In this document: piece by piece, positions 45,360-53,440 of the stretch | Numbering within the stretch: position 1 is the first letter of the stretch | How the letters are laid out: each line of letters opens with the position of its first letter | Origin: Bacteroidaceae bacterium | GTDB taxonomy: Bacteria > Bacteroidota > Bacteroidia > Bacteroidales > Bacteroidaceae | Reading direction: 5' to 3' | NCBI GenBank assembly: GCA_024398715.1 | Contig: JAKSIP010000008.1 | Location: 18,750-82,749, forward strand | Length of the DNA stretch: 64,000 nucleotides | Made by a program: the position numbers and the translations under genes | The notes under the pieces: generated by a model | What the model was told of the DNA's origin: nothing | Databases searched by the model: none | Seen by the model: only the letters and a program-made list of their open reading frames with translations

Positions 45360-46034
45360 TTAAAGGGAGGCGGCAAAAGATTGCCACAGATTTTCCTGCG
45401 GTAAAGGGGCGGTCACATCGATCTGAATATGGGAAACAGGATGTTCAAACTGAATGTTATGGGCATGCAACGATATGCTGCCGTCCGGATTGGAGCGTTC
45501 TGCACCGTATTTCAGGTCTCCCTTTATGGGGCATCCTATCTTTGACAGCTGCACACGTATCTGATGATGGCGGCCGGTATGCAGATGCACCTTGAGCAGA
45601 TGATAGCGGTCTGAACTGGCAATATGCTCATAATCAAGAACAGCCAGTTTGCTGCCTGGAACTTCTTTATCGTATGCCCGGGAACGGTTAAGCTGTTCGT
45701 TACGCACAATATAGTGTCTGAGTTGGGCACGCTCCGCAGGTGGCGTATTCTTTACAATGGCCAAATAAGTCTTGTGGATCTGGTTGGTGCGGAACATTTC
45801 ATTCAGGCGTTCCAGAGCCTTGCTGGTCTTGGCCAGCAGAACGATACCGCTCACCGGGCGGTCCAGACGATGCGTCACACCTACAAAAACATTTCCGGGC
45901 TTACCGTATTTTTCCTTGAGATATGCCGCAACGGTCTCAGACAGCGGAGTATCTCCAGTCTTGTCACCCTGCACAATCTCTCCACTCCGCTTGGAAACAA
46001 TAATGATATGATTATCCTCGTACAATACCTCCAT
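45360..46034 (-). CDS. RluA-family pseudouridine synthase
   Basis: A 224-residue RNA pseudouridine synthase. Catalytic Asp58 lies in HRLDRPVSG, with the downstream HTGRHHQIRVQL loop. It has no S4 domain, so it resembles short RluA/TruC-type enzymes; the target base in rRNA or tRNA is unknown. It is last in the tetR-fabG-rluA run, six bases after fabG. Confidence 0.9.
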   Translation of the reverse strand: MEVLYEDNHIIIVSKRSGEIVQGDKTGDTPLSETVAAYLKEKYGKPGNVFVGVTHRLDRPVSGIVLLAKTSKALERLNEMFRTNQIHKTYLAIVKNTPPAERAQLRHYIVRNEQLNRSRAYDKEVPGSKLAVLDYEHIASSDRYHLLKVHLHTGRHHQIRVQLSKIGCPIKGDLKYGAERSNPDGSISLHAHNIQFEHPVSHIQIDVTAPLPQENLWQSFAASL

Positions 46035-46040
46035 AACGCA

Positions 46041-46796
46041 TCACATGCTCATTCCGCCGTCAATAGTAATAACCTGCCCGGTTATGTACGATGCCAGATC
46101 CGATGCCAGAAACAGTGCCACCGATGCAACCTCGTCAGTACTTCCGGCACGGCGCAACGGGATCTTCTTATTCCACTCTGCCAACACCGCCTCAGGCAGT
46201 TTCCGGGTCATCTCGGTAGAAATGAAACCCGGGGCAATTACATTACAGCGTATTCCTCGTGAGCCCAGTTCCAACGCTACGCTCTTTGACAAGCCTATCA
46301 GGCCTGCTTTTGATGCGGCATAGTTTGACTGTCCCGCATTTCCATGCAGACCCACAACGCTCGAAACGGAAATAATGCAACCGCTACGTTGTGAAAGCAT
46401 AATTGGAGAACATGCATTGATAAAATTGAATGCTGATTTCAGGTTGGTGTTTATCACATTGTCCCAGGCATCCTCTTTCATACGCAGCATAAGCGTATCC
46501 TGCGTAATACCGGCATTATTGACCAGTATATCAATACGTCCAAAATCCTGTCTTATGCAATTGACCAGTTGCAGAGTATCATTGTAATTGGCGGCATCGG
46601 ACCTATAGGATTTGACTTTCACGCCATACCCGGCAAGTTCCTGTTCTACCGTTTCTGCCCTGCCACCTGAAGTTACATATGTAAATGCTATATCAGCACC
46701 TGCAGCGGCAAACTTTTTGACCATTGCATATCCTATTCCGCGCGTTCCGCCGGTAACAAGTACCACTTTACCGTTAAAATTCACATCCATATCCAA
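46041..46796 (-). CDS. fabG: SDR oxidoreductase, 3-oxoacyl-ACP reductase type
   Basis: A 251-residue short-chain dehydrogenase. NADPH-binding TGGTRGIG is at residues 15-22, NNAG and the catalytic Ser plus YAASK motif are intact, and the C-terminus has ITGQVITIDGGMSM. FabG reduces 3-oxoacyl-ACP in fatty-acid synthesis. Other fab genes do not adjoin, so a different substrate is possible. A second ATG at 46790 is an alternative start. It begins seven bases after the TetR stop. Confidence 0.88.
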   Translation of the reverse strand: MDMDVNFNGKVVLVTGGTRGIGYAMVKKFAAAGADIAFTYVTSGGRAETVEQELAGYGVKVKSYRSDAANYNDTLQLVNCIRQDFGRIDILVNNAGITQDTLMLRMKEDAWDNVINTNLKSAFNFINACSPIMLSQRSGCIISVSSVVGLHGNAGQSNYAASKAGLIGLSKSVALELGSRGIRCNVIAPGFISTEMTRKLPEAVLAEWNKKIPLRRAGSTDEVASVALFLASDLASYITGQVITIDGGMSM

Positions 46797-46803
46797 TTTA
46801 TTA

Positions 46804-47394
46804 TTATTTGTCCATTATATTCAAAAGCGTGGCAATTATTTTCTTCAGTTCGGCATTGAACTCCTCACTGCTGGCATTATAGTGCAAAGAACGTTTGATA
46901 TACGGAACCTCAAAGCCACGCATACAGTACTGAAGCATTTCTACAGTCATTTTAGGATTCGGAACTTTGAAAACGCCTTTGCTCCTGCCTTCCAGTATTA
47001 CGCCAAGCAACAGAGTCCGTTCTTTTTCGTCAAAAGATTTGCGGACATGCTCTACCTGCAGAATATCTCTGAAAAAATGTGTTCGCAATGAACCGTTTCT
47101 GTTCACCATATCTTTCAGGAGTCTGAAACGGCCAAACAGAAGAGCAATAATTTTCTCTTGAGGTTGCAACGGCATTGATGCTATCTGTTGCAAACCGGCA
47201 ATAATGATATTCACCTCATGCTCACAGACAGCATGATACAAATCGTATTTGCTGCCGAAATGAGCATATACGGTGCGTCTTCCTTTTCCGCTGGCAAGCG
47301 CAATATTCTCCATTGTAACATTGTCAACTCCGTCCTTATTGAAAAGGATACGCGCGGCCTCAACAATAGTCTCGTTTGTTTCTTTCTTGGTCAT
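46804..47394 (-). CDS. TetR-family regulator
   Basis: A 196-residue regulator with an N-terminal TetR DNA-binding domain: IVEAARILFNKDGVDNVTMENIALASGKGRRTVYAHFGSKYDLYHAV split across residues 9-55. The C-terminal ligand domain is all-helical. Being upstream of fabG by seven bases it may control that operon, perhaps in answer to an acyl ligand as in FabR relatives; this is inference. The upstream frame to 47487 lies in the promoter, so the ATG at 47394 is chosen. Confidence 0.88.
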   Translation of the reverse strand: MTKKETNETIVEAARILFNKDGVDNVTMENIALASGKGRRTVYAHFGSKYDLYHAVCEHEVNIIIAGLQQIASMPLQPQEKIIALLFGRFRLLKDMVNRNGSLRTHFFRDILQVEHVRKSFDEKERTLLLGVILEGRSKGVFKVPNPKMTVEMLQYCMRGFEVPYIKRSLHYNASSEEFNAELKKIIATLLNIMDK

Positions 47395-47416
47395 ACATAT
47401 TCTGTTTGCAGCATTG

Positions 47417-47424
47417 CAAAAGTA
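47417..47424 (-). promoter_or_regulatory. -7 box for tetR-fabG-rluA
   Basis: Minus-strand TACTTTTG, a full match, about 23 bases before the tetR start. Confidence 0.5.
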
Positions 47425-47493
47425 GTTTATTATGCTTAAAAATGCAACATCGCGCTCGTTTAAGTTATTTTTTGTTTTTTTAAACATGAAAAG

Positions 47494-47524
47494 TTTGTTT
47501 GTTAAAATATTAGGCCTACCTTTG
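47494..47524 (+). promoter_or_regulatory. Complete Bacteroidetes promoter for tRNA-fMet
   Basis: TTTG (47494-47497), 19 bases, then TACCTTTG (47517-47524) exactly follow the -33/-7 consensus. The predicted start of transcription near 47530 is eight bases before the tRNA. Confidence 0.75.
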
Positions 47525-47537
47525 CAAACGGAAACAT

Positions 47538-47609
47538 CGCGGAGTGGAGCAGCGGTAGCTCGTTAGGCTCATAACCTAAAGGTCGGGGGTTCGATTCCTT
47601 CCTCCGCAA
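47538..47609 (+). tRNA. Initiator tRNA-fMet (CAT)
   Basis: A 72-base cloverleaf with anticodon CAT at 47570-47572. Initiator traits are the unpaired C1 and A72 at the acceptor end and the A11-T24 pair in the D stem. The anticodon stem is TTAGG/CCTAA, so the three G-C pairs usual in initiators are reduced to two plus an A-T. The T stem contains two G-T pairs. The 3' CCA is not encoded. Confidence 0.93.
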
Positions 47610-47664
47610 CTATAAAAAGAAACTGATTTTTATCGGTTTCTTTTTTTTATTGCAACAAATAGCC

Positions 47665-47672
47665 TATATTTG
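47665..47672 (+). promoter_or_regulatory. -7 box for the 78-residue protein gene
   Basis: TATATTTG, a full match, 33 bases before the start codon; no clear -33 box. It implies expression independent of the tRNA. Confidence 0.5.
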
Positions 47673-47704
47673 CACAACTTATTAAAGTAAAAAAAATATC
47701 GGTT

Positions 47705-47941
47705 ATGGTAAATGAAAAGCTGATTGAGGCATTTAATACGGTACACAACATCCGTTCTCCGCTATCCATAGTTCTGAGTAGGGTAAATTCTGTTCTTGCC
47801 ATGCTTCCGCCCGATAGCGAGCAATATGCAAAACTGGCAAAAACACTAACCTCGATAGACCGTATGAACGAGCAGATTACCGCAGCAATGGGTATTCTGA
47901 AAGAGAATATGACAGAAGAAGATCTGGCGCATCTCATGTAG
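47705..47941 (+). CDS. Small HisKA-like (H-box) protein
   Basis: A 78-residue protein with the stretch NTVHNIRSPLSIVLSRVNSV, close to the histidine-kinase H-box H-E-x-R-T-P-L, with His14 as the possible phosphoacceptor. A second helix, AKLAKTLTSIDRMNEQITAAM, resembles the second helix of the dimerisation domain. No ATPase domain follows: the frame stops and a terminator comes 14 bases later. It may be a lone phosphotransfer or decoy dimer, or the likeness may be chance. It has its own promoter and terminator, which supports a real gene. Confidence 0.65.
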   Translation: MVNEKLIEAFNTVHNIRSPLSIVLSRVNSVLAMLPPDSEQYAKLAKTLTSIDRMNEQITAAMGILKENMTEEDLAHLM

Positions 47942-47954
47942 CCTGACAGGTACT

Positions 47955-47992
47955 AAAAAAAGGTCCCACACAAACGCGTCGGACCTTTTTTT
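47955..47992. terminator. Bidirectional terminator
   Basis: A7-GGTCC, a 14-base loop, then GGACC-T7. It ends the small H-box gene on the plus strand and lies at the stop of the minus-strand cyclophilin gene. Confidence 0.85.
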
Positions 47993-48852
47993 CATTTATA
48001 GCTTTCAAGCAGTGTTGCCTTGATTATTTTCACATCGGGCGTAGGACGCAGATTCTTGTCAACACGGCTGTTGCATATTTCATCAACTACATCCATACCT
48101 TCAACAACCTGGCCGAATACTGTATAATACCCGTCAAGATTGGCAGCCCCGCCTATGTTTCCGTATTCTTCTATCTGCTCTGCTGAATATGAGAACTTTC
48201 CACCACGCGAACTGATAACGGAATCTGCCATTTTATTCAGTTTGTCATTAAGTACGCTGATCTTGTTGTTGTATTTTTTCTGACGATATTCCAATATCTG
48301 TTTGGAATAGGGTTTTGTAAGAGAATCTTTCACAGACTTGTGAAAACGCTTGTTCATTTTTTCCTCATATCGCTTCAAGTCCGATGGAGTACTTGTACGG
48401 CCTGTAATAATATAGAACTGCTGACTTGTTGACAGTTCAACCTGTCTCAGACTGGCTTGACCCACCGCACCGCGTTTATGATAGAAACGGCTTACATTTA
48501 TTTCTCCGGGAATGGTATCGTTTTTTTCATTGACGCCCAATGCTACACCTGGTGCGGCACCGCGCGAATTCAAATCACCGCACTGGATTTTGAATTTCTT
48601 TTCCACACCAAAGAACAATTGTCCGTCATATTTGCCATATTTGGCATGAATGGCCATATTATGACGATGCAAAGGCGTTTCCCTGAACAGTTGTATTACA
48701 AACGTTCCTTTGGTTGTTTCAAACTGTACATACTGGTCGCTGTCAACAATGACAGTATCCAGAAGCATAGGATCAACCTTTGTTACAGTCTGTTTGGGTT
48801 TGCAGGAAACCAGCAGCAGGAAACTTAATAGGAAAAGCGCGCTATGTTTCAT
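47992..48852 (-). CDS. Cyclophilin-type peptidyl-prolyl isomerase lipoprotein
   Basis: A 286-residue lipoprotein (Cys17 in LLLVSC) with a cyclophilin domain that speeds proline isomerisation in exported proteins. Motifs are FETTKGTFVIQLF, TPLHRHN, IQCGD, QQFYIITG and GYYTVFGQVVEGMDVVDEI. A charged helical insert of about 75 residues (about 165-235) interrupts the domain, as in Bacteroidales relatives. It overlaps the DUF4380 gene's stop by four bases. Confidence 0.92.
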   Translation of the reverse strand: MKHSALFLLSFLLLVSCKPKQTVTKVDPMLLDTVIVDSDQYVQFETTKGTFVIQLFRETPLHRHNMAIHAKYGKYDGQLFFGVEKKFKIQCGDLNSRGAAPGVALGVNEKNDTIPGEINVSRFYHKRGAVGQASLRQVELSTSQQFYIITGRTSTPSDLKRYEEKMNKRFHKSVKDSLTKPYSKQILEYRQKKYNNKISVLNDKLNKMADSVISSRGGKFSYSAEQIEEYGNIGGAANLDGYYTVFGQVVEGMDVVDEICNSRVDKNLRPTPDVKIIKATLLESYK

Positions 48853-49763
48853 TTATGTTTTTTCAATTGTTTGTCAATTTCGGCTTTGAGTGCAGTTCCT
48901 GGTTCAGATTCATTTACATAAGAAACAGACCAGCGTACAGTCCAATCAAGAGAAGCACCGGGTGCAAGCAAGACATATTCGCCCTGATTCTCCAATTCAA
49001 TGAATGTGGTATTCTCATTGATATATACCTCTTCTTCCTCCTGTTCGGGAGCAGTCATGCCAAAGTCAACATCGGGGAAAGTCTTAAGGAAAAGTATTCC
49101 GTTGTTGACAAAAGCCAGCCAACCGGAGCCGTTGAAGAATGCTTTTCTCTGTTTGGGAGACGGTTCAAACGGAATCCATGCCACACCATCGCTGAATTGG
49201 AACGGCATTACATCCAACGGATGGATATACTCTTTTTCAGCCCCTATTGCTATAAGTCCGGCACCTGGCACACGGCTTATTTCCCATGGAGCCACACTGA
49301 CATCGGCATCGCTTTCATTTTTTATTGAATAGATAATCTCAAAGCAACCGCGTTTGGCATCGGCAATAAACTCTTTGGTAAAACGATACGGATACTTGCT
49401 GTCAAGACCGCTTACACAGACAAGACTTTTGGTATCGTCCACCACGGTATAGGGATTCCTGTCATATGTGGCAATTGGAGGCCAGTTCCAGTTTGACTGG
49501 GGGCTTGGCCAGAAAGTTGCGCCGTAATCATTGTTGTTGAAAGGAGATTTGTGCTGGGCCAGGACCTCTTTGCCATCCAAGGTCAAAGAAACAATTTTGG
49601 ATCCTTGGGCCGGATTAACGGTCATAACGGCATTTCCGCAGGTAATTGTATATAAATCACCCTCGGTTTTTTTTACAAAGCTTTTTGCATCTGCACTGAG
49701 GCTACAGCCAAGAGAAAAAGCAAGAAATGAAAGGAACACCTTCAAACAGAAAATTTTTTTCAT
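48849..49763 (-). CDS. Exported DUF4380-like protein
   Basis: A 304-residue exported protein with signal peptide 1-26 and a beta-rich body like galactose-mutarotase folds: VMTVNPAQGSKIVSLTLDGKEVL, ATFWPSPQSNWNWPP and APWEISRVP. This fits DUF4380. Function unknown; binding or epimerising a sugar is a possibility. The chosen start (49763) gives a signal peptide, unlike the longer frame to 49841. The four-base overlap with the cyclophilin gene suggests one transcript; the divergent neighbour is GH31. Confidence 0.7.
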   Translation of the reverse strand: MKKIFCLKVFLSFLAFSLGCSLSADAKSFVKKTEGDLYTITCGNAVMTVNPAQGSKIVSLTLDGKEVLAQHKSPFNNNDYGATFWPSPQSNWNWPPIATYDRNPYTVVDDTKSLVCVSGLDSKYPYRFTKEFIADAKRGCFEIIYSIKNESDADVSVAPWEISRVPGAGLIAIGAEKEYIHPLDVMPFQFSDGVAWIPFEPSPKQRKAFFNGSGWLAFVNNGILFLKTFPDVDFGMTAPEQEEEEVYINENTTFIELENQGEYVLLAPGASLDWTVRWSVSYVNESEPGTALKAEIDKQLKKHK

Positions 49764-49797
49764 ATAAACAAGTTCTATATTTGTGTAATGACATCTA

Positions 49798-49805
49798 CAA
49801 ACATA
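49798..49805 (-). promoter_or_regulatory. -7 box for DUF4380-cyclophilin
   Basis: Minus-strand TATGTTTG, a full match, 35 bases before the start. The plus strand carries TATATTCG near 49830, one base off consensus, for the GH31 gene. Confidence 0.45.
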
Positions 49806-49858
49806 CACAAAAATTAAGTATATTCGCAACAAAAAATACATTTAATTTTTACAGAAAC

Positions 49859-52456
49859 ATGAAACTATCCTTTTTAAAAACGTCTATTGCATTTTTTGCA
49901 ATTGCTTTTACTAGCACAGTCCATCTGTTTGCGCTACCGCAAAATTACTACACGAAAGATGGTATTTTACTGGACAATGACACACGTCTTGTTGTTACAC
50001 CTTTGGCAGAGAATGCCCTGCGGGTACAATACCTGAAACAGAAAAACAATCTGGACGAATATGTCTATACGGGTCCGTTGGCACAGAAAAGTTTCAACGA
50101 TTACATAGTCAAGGAGACCAAAACGGACATATTTCTGATATGTGACCGCATATCAATGCGCTACAACAAGACAACACAAAGCATACAATTCTACAATCAG
50201 ACAGGCAAAGATCTGCTGACAGAACTGCCGGGAAGCCGCTCAATTGGACAGAACGGCAATTACCAGTCTGTAAGCATAAGCTTCAAATCTCCAAAAGATG
50301 AGTTCATTACCGGCTTGGGACAATTTCAGGACGGATATACCAATATTCGCGGACTGCAGCGCCGTCTGACTCAGGTCAACACCCAGATTTCCATTCCTGT
50401 CATACTTTCGAACAAGGGCTACGGTCTTATTTGGAACAACTATGGCAAGACCGAATTCAACCCTGGAAACATTAAAGCGGAACTTACACAGGAAGGAGAA
50501 CAGAGCGAAGCTGTATATGTCAACGCAACAGGAACAGCCGGTAACCGCCGCGAACGCCGTTCGTTCGGTGCATTTACAGGAGAGGTTACAGTAGAAGAAA
50601 AAGGTTCCTACTCCATTCTTCTTGATGTAGGCCAGTCAATGGGCCGCAAGCACCATCTTGAGATTGACGGAAAAGTTCTTACCGATGTCAACAACACATG
50701 GTTGCCGCCTACCACATCACTTATCACAGAACTTGAAGCCGGTACACATACTGTAACCGTACAGGGTTCATACGGAGACCACCCTGTTGTTTATCTGCAC
50801 AAAGTGGACAACACAACAACTTTTGCCAGCGATGTTGCATTCGGCATTGACTATACGGTTATTTCAGGCCAGCCCGATGAATTCATCAGCACAATGCGCG
50901 GTTTGACAGGTCAGGTTCCGATGTTACCGAAATATGCACTTGGTTACATTCACTGCCGCGAGCGCTTCAACACTCAGGCAGAACTGTTAGAAAACGCAAG
51001 ACAGTTCAGAGAAAGCAACATTCCGGTAGATGTGATTGTACAGGACTGGCAATGGTGGGGCAAGTACGGATGGAATGCCATGCAGTTTGACGAGGACAAA
51101 TATCCTGACCCCAGACAAATGACAACAGAGTTGCATGACATGAACATGCGTTTCATGCTTTCCGTCTGGTCCAAGATTGACAAGAACTCCGCGCTTGGCA
51201 AACAGATGCAGGAAAAAGACTATTACATTGACCGTACGGACTGGATAGATTTCTTCAATCAGGATGCCGCAGACTTCTACTGGCAGAATTCAAGTACAAA
51301 GATACTGGGTATTTCAGATCTTGACGGATGGTGGCAGGACGCTACAGAGCCCGAAAACGATGATCTGCACGGACGTAAGGTTGCAAACCGCACGCTTGAC
51401 GGCGATGTTGTCCGCAATCTCTACCCCAACATGGTCAACCGTTCCGTATATAACGGTCTTCTGAAAGACGACTCCGGGCGCCGTCCAATGATTCTTACAC
51501 GCAGCGGCTTTACGGGTCTCCAGCAATACGGAGCAATCAACTGGTCAGGCGATGTCGGCAATGACTGGGAAACACTGCGCCGTCAGATTGCAGGTGGTCT
51601 CAGCCTTATGGCCACCGGCCAGCCTTGGTGGACTTACGATGCAGGCGGATTTTTCCGTCCCGGCGACCAATACAACAGTCAGGAATATCAGGAGCGTATG
51701 CTGCGCTGGATTGAAGCATCGGTATTCCTACCGTTCATGCGTGTTCACGGCTATATGAGCCAGACAGAACCATGGCGTTACAGTGAACAGACAAAGAACA
51801 TTTTCATAGACAACATACGCCTGCGCTATACTCTCTTGCCATACATTTATTCATTGGCATATCAGGTTTCTGCAAATGACTACACAATGATGCGTCCGCT
51901 TCTGTTTGACTTTACAGACGATGCCACCGCCATTGCACAGCAGACAGAATTCATGTTCGGTCCGTCATTGCTGGTCAATCCTATCACAGAAGCCAGCGTA
52001 ACCCAGTGGGATACATATCTGCCGGATAACAAAGCAGGATGGTACTATTATTGGACAGGGGAAAAATACAAAGGTGGACAGACAGTCACAACAGCCGCAA
52101 CACTTGATAAGATTCCTGTTTTTGCAAAAGGAGGCTCAATGGTAATTGCAAACACCATCGATGCGGAATACGCACGTGACCGTGAATACGAATGCAAATA
52201 TGTTACAATATATCCGGGAGCTGACTTCACCTTTACATTATATCAGGATTACGAGGACAACTATGATTACAGGAAAGGGGAATACAACACTACCCTTTTC
52301 AGTTGGAACGACAAGCAACGTACACTGACCATTACCGGAAAGCATAACACAGACAATTTCACACAGGATTTCAAGATCTTTGTTGCAGGAGGAAAAATAG
52401 ATTCTGTCAAAGAAATCAAAAATTACACAGGAAACAGAGTAAAGGTACAATTCTAA
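49859..52456 (+). CDS. Exported GH31 glycosidase (alpha-glucosidase/alpha-xylosidase type)
   Basis: An 865-residue enzyme with signal peptide 1-25, an N-terminal beta domain, a PA14-like insert at about 218-318, the catalytic barrel and a C-terminal DUF5110-like domain. The nucleophile is Asp494 in DGWWQDATEPEND and the acid/base Asp565 in NWSGDVGNDW. It cleaves terminal alpha-linked glucose or xylose; the PA14 insert is typical of several Bacteroidetes alpha-xylosidases. Start 49859 gives a signal peptide; the longer frame begins in the DUF4380 gene. A transporter gene starts at the very next base after the stop. Confidence 0.9.
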   Translation: MKLSFLKTSIAFFAIAFTSTVHLFALPQNYYTKDGILLDNDTRLVVTPLAENALRVQYLKQKNNLDEYVYTGPLAQKSFNDYIVKETKTDIFLICDRISMRYNKTTQSIQFYNQTGKDLLTELPGSRSIGQNGNYQSVSISFKSPKDEFITGLGQFQDGYTNIRGLQRRLTQVNTQISIPVILSNKGYGLIWNNYGKTEFNPGNIKAELTQEGEQSEAVYVNATGTAGNRRERRSFGAFTGEVTVEEKGSYSILLDVGQSMGRKHHLEIDGKVLTDVNNTWLPPTTSLITELEAGTHTVTVQGSYGDHPVVYLHKVDNTTTFASDVAFGIDYTVISGQPDEFISTMRGLTGQVPMLPKYALGYIHCRERFNTQAELLENARQFRESNIPVDVIVQDWQWWGKYGWNAMQFDEDKYPDPRQMTTELHDMNMRFMLSVWSKIDKNSALGKQMQEKDYYIDRTDWIDFFNQDAADFYWQNSSTKILGISDLDGWWQDATEPENDDLHGRKVANRTLDGDVVRNLYPNMVNRSVYNGLLKDDSGRRPMILTRSGFTGLQQYGAINWSGDVGNDWETLRRQIAGGLSLMATGQPWWTYDAGGFFRPGDQYNSQEYQERMLRWIEASVFLPFMRVHGYMSQTEPWRYSEQTKNIFIDNIRLRYTLLPYIYSLAYQVSANDYTMMRPLLFDFTDDATAIAQQTEFMFGPSLLVNPITEASVTQWDTYLPDNKAGWYYYWTGEKYKGGQTVTTAATLDKIPVFAKGGSMVIANTIDAEYARDREYECKYVTIYPGADFTFTLYQDYEDNYDYRKGEYNTTLFSWNDKQRTLTITGKHNTDNFTQDFKIFVAGGKIDSVKEIKNYTGNRVKVQF

Positions 52457-53353
52457 ATGTGGGTTTACATAGCTCTTTTATCAGCCGCTTTTCTTGGCAT
52501 ATACGATGTGTCCAAGAAAAGCGCGCTGAAAAATAATGCGGTCATGCCGGTGTTATGGTTCAACACGCTGTTCTGCAGCGTACTCATGACACCGTTTCTT
52601 ATTATTTCACACACTACAGGCTGGTTGGACAACACATTGTTCTACCTGCCGGACGGTACGTTACAGATGCACCTGCACGTATTTGTCAAGGCAAGCATTG
52701 TGCTGGCATCGTGGGTATGCGGATATTTCGGTATGAAACACCTACCCATTACATTGTACGGCCCGGTCAACGCAACCCGCCCCATTCTGGTATTGCTTGG
52801 CGGTCTGCTTATATTTCAGGAAAAGCTGAACCTCTACCAATGGATTGGCGTAATCATAGCAGTAATATCATTCTACATGCTGTCTGTCAGTGGCAAAAAG
52901 GAAGGAATAGATTTCAAACGCAACAAATGGATTATCTGCACCATACTTGCTACGCTGCTGGGAGCTGTCAGCGCCATGTATGACAAATACCTGATGGGGC
53001 GTTTCAGCAACATGTTCGTACAGGCATGGAGCAACTACTACCAACTGCTGATAATGACAGTGCTGCTGTTTGTCTTATGGTATCCGCAGCGCAGGAACAG
53101 CACCCCTTTCCGTTGGAAATGGAGCATACTGCAGATATCGCTGTTCCTTACCGCAGCAGACTACGCATACTTCTTTGCACTGACACAGGCCGATTCAATG
53201 ATAAGCATTGTATCCATGATACGCCGCAGCAGCGTAATTGTCTCATTCCTTTTCGGTGCCATGGTATTCAAGGAAAAAAATCTCAAGAGCAAAGCTGTAG
53301 ATTTGATACTTGTTCTGTTCGGACTATTTTTTCTTTTGTTAGGTTCTTTATAA
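52457..53353 (+). CDS. EamA/DMT-family transporter
   Basis: A 298-residue protein with ten hydrophobic helices in two EamA halves; the first half has GPVNATRPILVLLGGLLIFQEKLN and the second VSMIRRSSVIVSFLFGAMVFKEKN, the usual paired patterns. Cargo unknown. The ATG immediately follows the GH31 stop, so the two are surely cotranscribed, and a role with the released sugar is possible though DMT proteins carry many metabolites. Confidence 0.88.
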   Translation: MWVYIALLSAAFLGIYDVSKKSALKNNAVMPVLWFNTLFCSVLMTPFLIISHTTGWLDNTLFYLPDGTLQMHLHVFVKASIVLASWVCGYFGMKHLPITLYGPVNATRPILVLLGGLLIFQEKLNLYQWIGVIIAVISFYMLSVSGKKEGIDFKRNKWIICTILATLLGAVSAMYDKYLMGRFSNMFVQAWSNYYQLLIMTVLLFVLWYPQRRNSTPFRWKWSILQISLFLTAADYAYFFALTQADSMISIVSMIRRSSVIVSFLFGAMVFKEKNLKSKAVDLILVLFGLFFLLLGSL

Positions 53354-53389
53354 ATAGGACACAAATAATGGATTTTGCAAATAAATCAC

Positions 53390-53397
53390 TAACTTTG
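53390..53397 (+). promoter_or_regulatory. -7 box for spt
   Basis: TAACTTTG, a full match, 43 bases before the start; followed by the GCGCCC often seen next to strong Bacteroidales promoters. Confidence 0.5.
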
Positions 53398-53440
53398 CGC
53401 CCTTGGAATAAATAAAAAAAACAAACATCGCATAAACAAT

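Noticed and set aside
45351..45373. CCGCC/GGCGG hairpin between cupin and rluA as a terminator
   Set aside because: The stem is only five bases, without a T-run, and it lies partly in the rluA coding end.
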